From NCBI RefSeq assembly GCF_935822925.1, contig NZ_CAKXZS010000049.1, positions 1-40,786 of the forward strand: a DNA stretch of 40,786 nucleotides, in the 5' to 3' direction. How positions within the stretch are numbered: position 1 is the stretch's first letter; each line of letters begins with the position of its first letter. Positions 1-6,490 of this stretch are shown in pieces. Under the pieces are notes generated by a model. The model was given only the letters and a program-made list of their open reading frames with translations, did no database searches and was not told where the DNA came from. This DNA comes from Mesorhizobium ventifaucium (GTDB lineage: Bacteria; Pseudomonadota; Alphaproteobacteria; Rhizobiales; Rhizobiaceae). The translations under genes and the position numbers were made by a program.

Positions 1-34
1 GCTCGTCCATAAGGTTGCACTCCTGCCAAGGCAC
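1..34 (-). CDS. IS481-type transposase, N-terminal end only (runs off the window)
   Basis: On the minus strand a GTG at 34-32 opens a frame reading VPWQECNLMDE before the window edge. This resembles the usual N-terminus of IS481-family transposases (a P-W-x-E motif, then M/V-D-E-R). A GAGGAG ribosome-binding site lies about 8 nt upstream of the GTG. Only 11 codons are visible, so the family call rests on this short motif plus the terminal repeats beside it. The gene runs leftward, away from the lasso cluster. Confidence 0.5.
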   Translation of the reverse strand, partial: MPWQECNLMDE

Positions 35-130
35 CTTTGCTCTCCTCGCAAAGGCTGGAAGTGTAACCCATGTCTCCGGAATGAACTGTCACCCATCTCT
101 CGGGAAGGGCACAGGTCCGTCCGGACACAT
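1..130 (-). mobile_element. Right-hand end of an IS481-like insertion sequence
   Basis: Two imperfect direct copies, TGTAACCCATGTCTCCGGA at 62-80 and TGTCACCCATCTCTCGGGA at 87-105, are spaced 25 bp apart upstream of the transposase start. Such TGTxACCCATxTCTCxGGA repeats are typical of IS481-type ends. The outer boundary is not certain; the TCCGGACACATGTG stretch near 119-132 is a candidate. It marks the left edge of the lasso-peptide block as seen here. Confidence 0.5.
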
Positions 131-143
131 GTGTAGCAGCCGT

Positions 144-182
144 TTAGTAATGCGACAGTTGAGCACGTTAGTGATGCGACAG
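144..182. repeat. Pair of 15-bp direct repeats, possible end of a second IS
   Basis: TTAGTAATGCGACAG at 144-158 and TTAGTGATGCGACAG at 168-182 differ by one base and are spaced 24 bp apart. Paired repeats of this length are common at insertion-sequence ends, so a second decayed element may abut the IS481 end. No transposase frame is recognisable in 183-366; that stretch appears otherwise empty. Confidence 0.35.
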
Positions 183-366
183 CGCTCTCGCGGCACGCTA
201 CGCCGCTGCCAACTTGACAGCCTCGTTCCCAATGCCCATCAGACGATGTCAAAGCTTGCGGTGAACGCAGCAGCGAACAGATGGCTAGGTCCGAACAAAT
301 GACAACAATCTGCCAGAGCGCCGGGTCCCAAGCGCGTGGTTGGATCTCTGCAACGGAATTCTAGTC

Positions 367-1518
367 ATGCAGGGAATTGACGAACTGCTTTGCGCCACCT
401 TACGTGGCGAAAATCCGCCATGGCCGGCATACGCCGACAATAATTTCGTCGCCCGCTTTATCGAGCGAAGTGCTTATCACGGGGTACAGGCGTTACTTCA
501 TCATTGTATTGCAGATCGCGAACGCGTTGACCTAGGTTTGCCGGAAGTTATCCTGGCTACTTGTCGTCAGCAGGCCACTGCTCAAGCATTGTGGGAGATG
601 CGTCACCAGTACTTGCTGAATCAAGTACTGGAGCGGCTCGTGGCCATTGGCATCCATCCAGTTCTGTTCAAAGGCACGGCCTTAGCCTACGATGTCTATC
701 CGGCGCCTTTCCTGCGTACAAGAGGTGACACGGACCTCCTTGTGCCGTCTGGCACGCGTGATCGGGTAGCCAAGGCGTTAGAGACCCTGGGGTTTCGTGA
801 ACTGGGAACAAGGGCGGATGTCATTAGAGGTCAGACGAGCTATAGCTGGACAGATCCCGCCTCCAATCAGGAACACACGCTCGATTTGCATTGGCGGATC
901 GCCAATTCCACACTCCTGTCAAATCTGTTCTCGTATGAAGAATTGCATTCCGAGGCCCGGCCACTGCCGAACTTAAGCGCGAATGCCCTCGCAGCTGATC
1001 CAGTGCACGCGCTCGTGCTCGCCTGCATGCATCGAGCGGTCCACAAGCACGCTTTGTATTACGTCGATGACGTGGCCCATTATGGCGGCGATCGACTGAT
1101 CTGGTTCTACGACATTCAGCTTCTGTTCTCGATGCTATCGCCGTCGCAACGCAATGAATTTGTAGAGCTTGCCGAGCGTAAAGGATTGCGGGCGACCTGC
1201 CTGGACGGCATCGAGGCGACCCGAGCCCGTTTTCATACCACTATACCCGAAGCCGTATCTGGCGCGCTTTCTTGTCCTGGACCGACAGAAACCGCGTCGA
1301 GCTATCTCAGCGGATCCAGGTCGTACCGAGTATGGATGGACTTCCAAGCCGCGAGAGGCGTCCGAAACAGGTACGGTTTTCTGGCCGAACTCGTCTTCCC
1401 GCCGGCAAACCATATGCGGCAAAAGTATCGCCAGGCAAACCTATCGTGGCTACCTTGGCTCTACCTACGCCGGGCTCTAGCCGGGTCTTTGAAGTATTTA
1501 CGCAGCCGGGATAGTTGA
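367..1518 (+). CDS. Nucleotidyltransferase family protein (NTP_transf_5 type), lasso cluster tailoring gene
   Basis: This 383-residue protein belongs to the putative nucleotidyltransferase group often found in proteobacterial RiPP clusters. The diagnostic stretch runs from LFKGTA (Lys about 102) to RTRGDTDLLV (acidic pair about 121 and 123), the expected nucleotide- and metal-binding signature. I chose the ATG at 367; a TTG at 340 in the same frame would add nine residues. The gene is followed 110 bp downstream by the ABC exporter on the same strand, and both converge on the lasso biosynthetic operon. In the pseudomycoidin lasso system a nucleotidyltransferase of this kind acts after the lasso kinase and adds sugars to the phosphorylated peptide. 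A similar role here, with the HPr-kinase-like neighbour, is an inference. The substrate cannot be read from the sequence. Confidence 0.8.
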   Translation: MQGIDELLCATLRGENPPWPAYADNNFVARFIERSAYHGVQALLHHCIADRERVDLGLPEVILATCRQQATAQALWEMRHQYLLNQVLERLVAIGIHPVLFKGTALAYDVYPAPFLRTRGDTDLLVPSGTRDRVAKALETLGFRELGTRADVIRGQTSYSWTDPASNQEHTLDLHWRIANSTLLSNLFSYEELHSEARPLPNLSANALAADPVHALVLACMHRAVHKHALYYVDDVAHYGGDRLIWFYDIQLLFSMLSPSQRNEFVELAERKGLRATCLDGIEATRARFHTTIPEAVSGALSCPGPTETASSYLSGSRSYRVWMDFQAARGVRNRYGFLAELVFPPANHMRQKYRQANLSWLPWLYLRRALAGSLKYLRSRDS

Positions 1519-1628
1519 GTCTCTCTGCGGGCGCGTGATTGCGAAACGTAAGAATTCTACCGCGGTTGAGGATGCAGCCTGCCCCTTGGTGCTCACTCCA
1601 GCAGATCACGTCGATCTCTTGTGGAACT

Positions 1629-3308
1629 ATGAACAGATTGTCGAAAATTAGTGAGACAAACATGCTGCTGACATTAGCGGCACCTTATCGCCTGGCGTTG
1701 GCCGTCGGCCTTATATTGATGCTGGGCGAAAGCGCTGCTTTGTTGGTCATGCCTTGGCTTGGTGGCAGGCTTGCTGAAACGTTTCTCCAGGAACGAGCAG
1801 GCAGCAGCACGGTCAACATCCAGGTACTTTTTCTAGGTGCATTGGCGCTGTTCGCGGTTCAGGCTGTTTTAAAATTCAGCAATATATACCTGCTTGGCGG
1901 GACGACCACACGAATACTGGCGGACTTGAAAATCCGAGTTTACGACCATCTTCAGGCCTTACCGCTTGCTTTCTCCCACCGGCGGCGCCACGGCGATACG
2001 CTCGCGTTACTTACTCATGATGTGTATGTCGTGAGCGATTACATCAGCGGCACCGCACTTGCTGCCTTGCCGCTCCTCTTCACCGTCAGCGGGGCATTGG
2101 CTTTGATGTTCCGAATCGATTCTCTTCTCGCCATGTCCGCTGCGATCATTATTCCATTGCTCTATTTACTGCTTAAAGTTTTCGGACGACGCATGCGGCC
2201 ATTGGCCCGCCAACTTCAGGAGGAGCACGCCATTGCCATCGCCATTGCTGAAGAAAACCTCAGCATGCTTCCCGCCATCAAGACCTTCACGCGCGAACAG
2301 CAAGAATCGCAGCGTTATCGGAACCAGATCGAGCGCGTCGTCAGCCTGAGCGCCAAGGAGCGCGCCATCCATGCCGCATTGGGGCCGGGGGTTCAGCTTG
2401 TGGCGGCGACCGGGGTCGTTCTTATGCTTTGGTTGGCCCAAGGGCAAATTGGGGATGGGGCTCTCACCGTGCCTCAATTGGTGAGTTTTCTCCTCTACGC
2501 CCAGGTAATGGCTCGACCTATGGCCGGGCTCGCAGACGTCTATGGACAGACCCAGCACGCGCGCGGAGCGCTGAGCCGGCTCGCAACAGCCTTGGCCGAG
2601 GAGCCTGAGCCGAGTTGGCATGCGGGCAAGCAGATGGGGAAAATAAACGGCAACATCGAATTCCGCGGTGTCATGTTCAGTTACCCGGGGCGTGAGCCTG
2701 CATTGAAATGCCTCGATTTATCCGTCGCCGCGGGCGAGACAATAGCAATCATAGGTCCCAACGGCGCAGGAAAGAGCACGGTGGCGCATCTGCTTATGCG
2801 ATTGCATGAGCCTTCCAAGGGAAGCATCTTCATCGACGGCGTAAATATTTCCACGGTTTCCTTGCATAGCCTGCGCAGCCAGATAGGGGTTGTGCCTCAG
2901 CACGTGTTGCTGTTCAACGCCAGCGTCCGCGACAACATCGCATACGGGCGGCCTGAGCCCACCCAGGATGAGATCGAGGCAGCAGCGCGATCGGCCCGCG
3001 CGCATGATTTCATTATCCAATTGCCGCAGGGTTACCAGACGCCGATCGGCGATCGGGGCGTGCGGCTGTCCGGAGGGCAACAGCAGCGATTGGCGTTGGC
3101 CCGTGCGCTGTTGAAAGATCCGCCGATCTTAATACTAGATGAAGCTACCGCTATGTTCGATCCAGAGGGGGAGCGCGAGTTCTTGCAATCATGCGTGGAT
3201 GTGCTGCGACAGAGGACGGTGCTTTTGATAACCCATCGACCGGCGAGCCTGGCGCTGGCTGATCGGGTGTTCAAACTGGACGAGGGCATTATGACGAGCG
3301 CCGAGTAA
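1629..3308 (+). CDS. ABC transporter, fused membrane and ATPase domains (lasso peptide exporter, D-type)
   Basis: This is a half-transporter of about 559 residues. An N-terminal six-helix ABC membrane domain spans about residues 10-300 and an ATP-binding domain about 340-555. The ATPase has Walker A GPNGAGKST (about 375), signature LSGGQQQR (about 480), Walker B LILDEAT (about 500) and an ITHR switch histidine. No C39 peptidase domain is present, so leader removal must be done elsewhere, consistent with the separate B2 peptidase. I chose ATG 1629; an in-frame TTG at 1539 would add 30 residues of non-membrane sequence, and an ATG at 1662 is also possible. The protein probably sits in the inner membrane as a homodimer and exports the mature peptide, giving self-immunity as McjD does for microcin J25. 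That role is inferred from position. Confidence 0.88.
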   Translation: MNRLSKISETNMLLTLAAPYRLALAVGLILMLGESAALLVMPWLGGRLAETFLQERAGSSTVNIQVLFLGALALFAVQAVLKFSNIYLLGGTTTRILADLKIRVYDHLQALPLAFSHRRRHGDTLALLTHDVYVVSDYISGTALAALPLLFTVSGALALMFRIDSLLAMSAAIIIPLLYLLLKVFGRRMRPLARQLQEEHAIAIAIAEENLSMLPAIKTFTREQQESQRYRNQIERVVSLSAKERAIHAALGPGVQLVAATGVVLMLWLAQGQIGDGALTVPQLVSFLLYAQVMARPMAGLADVYGQTQHARGALSRLATALAEEPEPSWHAGKQMGKINGNIEFRGVMFSYPGREPALKCLDLSVAAGETIAIIGPNGAGKSTVAHLLMRLHEPSKGSIFIDGVNISTVSLHSLRSQIGVVPQHVLLFNASVRDNIAYGRPEPTQDEIEAAARSARAHDFIIQLPQGYQTPIGDRGVRLSGGQQQRLALARALLKDPPILILDEATAMFDPEGEREFLQSCVDVLRQRTVLLITHRPASLALADRVFKLDEGIMTSAE

Positions 3309-3510
3309 GTCCGGCCGCACCACCACCCAGGCTGGCTCAACTGCACTCGGTGACTTCGGATCAGACTATCGCGAGCGTCGCCTGGCCGAGGCGCCCCGAT
3401 CTATGCGTCGCAGCGCGCGTGAACGGTAGCGATCATAGACGCGCGGGAATGAGCACGCTGGCTTAAATTCAATACGAGCGAAACAAAAGTTCAAACGTTG
3501 CTGGATGCAC

Positions 3511-3789
3511 TCATGCCTCTTCAATTTTGACCAGCCCCTGGCGTTCGAGCGTTTGCAACAAGCTGAATACGTCTTTCTCCAAGGGCGCAGGCTCGACCTC
3601 GTACTCATCGAGCATGGTTCGGCAGATTTCGCCAACGGTTTTTCCTTCGGACAGCAGCGTCCAGATACGTGCCCCGACCGTGTCCAGCCCAAAATAAGTT
3701 CCGCTGGCGAGATCCAGGATGACCGTCTCCTTGCCCACCTGTCGCGCCATCACCTGCGCCGGAATCGCCACTCTGTCAGTCAAATTCAT
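3511..3789 (-). CDS. Lasso peptide B1 protein: PqqD-like leader-recognition element (RRE)
   Basis: This 92-residue protein has the PqqD fold pattern: a strand-rich N-terminus with the typical ILDLASGTYFGLDTVGARIW stretch, then helices (TVGEICRTMLDEY, PLEKDVFSLLQTLERQGLV). In split-B lasso systems this small protein binds the leader of the precursor, mainly through its YxxPxL motif, and delivers it to the B2 peptidase. The start ATG overlaps the stop of the upstream kinase gene by 4 nt (ATGA), so the two are translationally coupled. It is the last gene of the leftward operon and lies far from its B2 partner at 8364-8834. Such separation is unusual, because B1 and B2 are normally adjacent or fused. 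Confidence 0.88.
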   Translation of the reverse strand: MNLTDRVAIPAQVMARQVGKETVILDLASGTYFGLDTVGARIWTLLSEGKTVGEICRTMLDEYEVEPAPLEKDVFSLLQTLERQGLVKIEEA

Positions 3790-4649
3790 GCTGCTTCACC
3801 TAACGCGTGTTTCACAATGGCCTGCCTGACCCGCGACAGGTCTTCAAAGCGTCGGGGATAATCCAGGCGGTAAAAAATTGGTTGCCCAGCCAGGCAGGAC
3901 AGTTCATCGAAATGGGCGGCAAGCAGTTCGTGTGCCTCAATTTCGAGTAAGAAAGAATGCTTCATGAGTTCCATCAGAGCTTCGCGCCCAGTCATACCCT
4001 CGAACACCGCTTCCTGCTGGACACCCGCGCCAAGAAAATACACCCGGCGCAAGCGCCGGGGTTGCCCGCAGAAGACGATCTCATCGCCCGCAAGAAAACG
4101 CGCCTTCGACGTGAACTGCACCGGGGGCGCTTTCCGTACACCATCCTTGCCGACCAAGGCTTCCTCACTGTCTTCCCATAAGCGGATCGAAGGATGGCTT
4201 GGCATAATCTGAAACCCACCGTCGCAAGGCTCTACCAGCAGCCCGTCATCCGTCAGGAAGCGGAACCCGTCGGTTGCAAAGCTTGCCGCCAGCGTCGACT
4301 TGCCTCGGCCTGACTCGCCGATAAATGCGATGCCCTCGCCGCTGATTTCGACCGCGCTGCCGTGCAAAACCAGTTTCCCCTGTCTGCTGAGCGCCAGGGG
4401 CAAAACCTGATTCAGATAAAGATGCTGAATGGTGGCGCCGGAGACTCCCTGCACCGGCCATGCTTGGATCTGTCCGCCATCTTGACTCAGCTGGAAATCC
4501 GCCAGTTCGGGAAAACGCAGCAGGTAGGCTCCCCCGATGCGGTAGAAATCCGTCCACAAAGTTCCGTCTGGGAAAACCCACTGGTGAAACAAGGTGGCGT
4601 CAAGTGGCAGCTGCGGGCGGGCGTCCGCCACCTGAAAGTCCACCGTCAT
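3786..4649 (-). CDS. HPr-kinase-like (HprK-related) lasso peptide kinase
   Basis: This 287-residue protein carries LHGSAV (about 95-100), Walker A GESGRGKST (111-119) and a downstream LTDDGLLV, matching HPr-kinase-related enzymes. It lacks the N-terminal domain of true HprK. In the paeninodin family, homologues phosphorylate a serine at or near the C-terminus of the lasso precursor. In the precursor here the nearest candidates are Ser59, third from the end of the proposed core, and Ser62, the first residue of the fused S74 domain. The gene overlaps the methyltransferase stop by 4 nt and the B1 start by 4 nt, so all three are coupled. Substrate assignment is inference from clustering; the kinase fold is well supported. 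Confidence 0.85.
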   Translation of the reverse strand: MTVDFQVADARPQLPLDATLFHQWVFPDGTLWTDFYRIGGAYLLRFPELADFQLSQDGGQIQAWPVQGVSGATIQHLYLNQVLPLALSRQGKLVLHGSAVEISGEGIAFIGESGRGKSTLAASFATDGFRFLTDDGLLVEPCDGGFQIMPSHPSIRLWEDSEEALVGKDGVRKAPPVQFTSKARFLAGDEIVFCGQPRRLRRVYFLGAGVQQEAVFEGMTGREALMELMKHSFLLEIEAHELLAAHFDELSCLAGQPIFYRLDYPRRFEDLSRVRQAIVKHALGEAA

Positions 4650-5776
4650 TCCGTGTCCTTGCCCAGCACCTGGGCGACAAATCGCGCTGTTTCTTCCACG
4701 GAAGGGAACAAGCCGGGGTGTTCGCGCAGCACGGCTTCTTCAACCTGCCTGACCGTCCTTTGACCATCGCAAAGTCCTAGCACGATCATTCTTGCCTGCC
4801 CCTGGCAATTGGGTCGGGGCACATGCGCGGGATTCCGTGTGATGATCTCGGCCGGCGTCCGCAACTCGCCCTGCCAGGTCGAATGGCTGAATTTCCGCCC
4901 TCCGGACGCGATTTCGACTTCCCACGCGATAACCGAATCCGTCGGGCGCGCCATCACCCTTGCCCTCACCACATCGCCGGATTTTACCTCGACGGCTTCG
5001 CCGATGGGCAGGAAAGCCTGAGAGCGTTTGATTGGACGATCGGCAAGCGGCGAGTTCGTCAACCACACCCCTTCGGCCAACTCACAATCGAACCAGCCGC
5101 CGAGTCCGTGCATGACGCCATCGCGCTCTATGCGCAACTCCGCATCCCAGGAGAAAAAGTCCGGATTGTCTTCACGAAGATCGATGCCGCCCAGTTCAGC
5201 GGGGGCGCCAAGCAATTCTTCCCGCTGAAGATTGACCGCATACTTGGTGTTGACGGCGTATTGGCCCACCCAATGGAATTCGCTGGGTACGCCCTCTCGC
5301 CGCCACCCGTCGGCCAAGCCGTAACTGGTTTCCGATTCCACTGCGGCGAGTTGAAGCCTGAGCCTGGCGGGGATCAATGCCCCCCCTGGCTTCAGGAAAC
5401 GCCGCCTGGCGTCCGCCAGATATTCGATGATACCGGCATCAAAGCCGAAGTAGCCGACTTGATCGCAGATCACCACATCAACCCGTTCGGGCAGGTTGGC
5501 CCGCGGAGAGTAGTCCCCCATGAAAATCGCCTGGCCACCCCATCCCGCGCGAACGAAGGATTCCCGCGCGACCTCGATCATGGCGGTTGAGTCGATGGCG
5601 TACACACGGGACGCGCCCGCCTGCAAGCATAACAGCCCCAGAATCCCGGTTCCACAACCGAGATCCGTGATGTAATCCCCATGTTTGACGACTTGGGCGA
5701 CAGCGGACTTGAACTGTTCAAGCCTTACCGAATCGCCGACATACCCCAAGTGTTCCTGCAGCACGGAACTCGACAT
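4646..5776 (-). CDS. PRMT-like SAM methyltransferase with C-terminal PqqD-like domain
   Basis: This 376-residue protein has two parts. Residues 1 to about 285 follow the protein arginine methyltransferase layout: motif I TDLGCGTGILGLL (about 37-50), post-I YAID, then CDQVGYFGFDAGIIEYL in place of the double-E loop, and a beta-barrel-like second half. The first catalytic glutamate of a canonical double-E loop seems to be replaced (Asp-Gln), so arginine may not be the target. Residues from about 300 to 376 (from NPAHVPRPN through LCDGQRTVRQVEEAVL to the end) resemble a PqqD-type peptide-recognition domain, which could dock the leader directly. The gene starts 13 nt after the precursor stop and overlaps the kinase start by 4 nt. 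Methylation of the precursor at Asp, Asn or a carboxylate is plausible but unproven. Confidence 0.75.
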   Translation of the reverse strand: MSSSVLQEHLGYVGDSVRLEQFKSAVAQVVKHGDYITDLGCGTGILGLLCLQAGASRVYAIDSTAMIEVARESFVRAGWGGQAIFMGDYSPRANLPERVDVVICDQVGYFGFDAGIIEYLADARRRFLKPGGALIPARLRLQLAAVESETSYGLADGWRREGVPSEFHWVGQYAVNTKYAVNLQREELLGAPAELGGIDLREDNPDFFSWDAELRIERDGVMHGLGGWFDCELAEGVWLTNSPLADRPIKRSQAFLPIGEAVEVKSGDVVRARVMARPTDSVIAWEVEIASGGRKFSHSTWQGELRTPAEIITRNPAHVPRPNCQGQARMIVLGLCDGQRTVRQVEEAVLREHPGLFPSVEETARFVAQVLGKDTE

Positions 5777-5789
5777 GCCCCCGCAAGGC

Positions 5790-6209
5790 TCAGTGAATAG
5801 AGGGGTGCCGTATCCTCAGCATGCCATAGTCCACCCTCTTGTAACCGTCAGGATGAACGCTTACGGCTTCCGGCATGACCGTCTCGACCTCGTCGGCCAT
5901 TACACCAAACTGCCTGCCAAGGCCCCACTGCTCGCGGTATTCAGGCTTGTAGTCGAACAGATAGAGGCCGATTCCAAGCGAATGGGTGCCAATACGGACG
6001 ACGTTCTCTTTGGCGCGCGGGTCGGACACCATACTCATACCGGCCATGCCCCCATCTAGCCCGCTTCCGTTACCGCCTCTAGTTATCGCGCTTACGGAAC
6101 CGTAGATTTGCAATGCGGGAGTCGAATAGCGCGCCTTGTTTGGCTCGGCAGCTGTGCTTTCAACGGAGAGGTGGGATGGCGTCGGCTGGTCGTTCAGATT
6201 GCTTTTCAT
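5790..6209 (-). CDS. Lasso peptide precursor fused to an S74 intramolecular chaperone domain
   Basis: This 139-residue protein joins two unrelated modules. Residues 1-44 are a lasso leader: Y28-xx-P31-x-L33, G37 and the penultimate Thr43 fit the YxxPxLxxxGxxxxxT pattern recognised by B1. The proposed core starts at Gly45, reads GGNGSGLDGGMAGMSMV, and puts Asp52 at position 8, the right distance for a Gly1-Asp8 macrolactam. At Ser62 the sequence changes to SDPRAKENV, followed by FDYKPEY, QFGVMADEVETVMPEAV and YKRVDYGML, the hallmarks of the S74 endosialidase/tail-fibre chaperone domain. That domain normally folds as a trimer and self-cleaves just before its first serine. The gene lies between C and the methyltransferase. 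The start ATG at 6209 has only a weak GAG-type ribosome-binding site. Oddly, the core has no aromatic plug residue. Confidence 0.8.
   Translation of the reverse strand: MKSNLNDQPTPSHLSVESTAAEPNKARYSTPALQIYGSVSAITRGGNGSGLDGGMAGMSMVSDPRAKENVVRIGTHSLGIGLYLFDYKPEYREQWGLGRQFGVMADEVETVMPEAVSVHPDGYKRVDYGMLRIRHPSIH
6027..6077 (-). other. Proposed lasso core peptide, 17 residues
   Basis: These 17 codons read GGNGSGLDGGMAGMSMV. The left limit is the conserved Thr-Arg of the leader end (Thr43 at position -2), and the right limit is the Ser62 that begins the S74 domain. An eight-residue ring (Gly1 amine to Asp8 side chain) leaves a nine-residue tail with three methionines as the only bulky residues. The ring rule and the Thr -2 rule are established for lasso peptides. 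The right-hand boundary depends on S74 self-cleavage, which is inferred. Confidence 0.55.
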
Positions 6210-6382
6210 TAACTCGGCCCTTTACGCTGGCTTGGTAATCTCTCAGGAAACCGTCAGATGAACTATCTGGATGTTCTCGGTGGCTTTTGAACAAGTTTTG
6301 CACCTTGGCACCAAGTGAGAACGGGCGCAACCCTGACGTCCAGCATTCATCGAACATTGAACCGACGTGACGATCAAGACAC

Positions 6383-6490
6383 GTAACGGTACGTTACATG
6401 CCTTCAACGGTACATGGCATCCATTAACAGTACGTTATATGATCCATTAACAGTACCTTATATGGCATTAGCGATACGTTACATGACATC
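6383..6490. repeat. Five-unit degenerate repeat array between cyclase and precursor genes
   Basis: Five imperfect copies of a unit close to TTAACRGTACGTTAYATGRY occur with their AAC (AGC in the last) at 6385, 6406, 6426, 6449 and 6470, a spacing of 20-23 bp. The first unit contains inverted arms, GTAAC and GTTAC, separated by 5 nt. The last copy extends into the 3' end of the cyclase gene and encodes its final residues. The spacing of about two helical turns would suit an array of operators, but no regulator gene is adjacent. The rest of the gap, 6210-6382, shows no gene. Confidence 0.65.

Noticed and set aside
15..302. Plus-strand reading frame of 95 codons at the left edge
   Set aside because: It runs through IS-end repeats and has no recognisable protein features or ribosome-binding site.
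6160..6357. Small minus-strand frame upstream of the precursor, considered as a second lasso precursor
   Set aside because: It lacks the YxxPxL leader motif, the Thr at -2 and a Gly-to-Asp/Glu ring, and overlaps the start of the real precursor.
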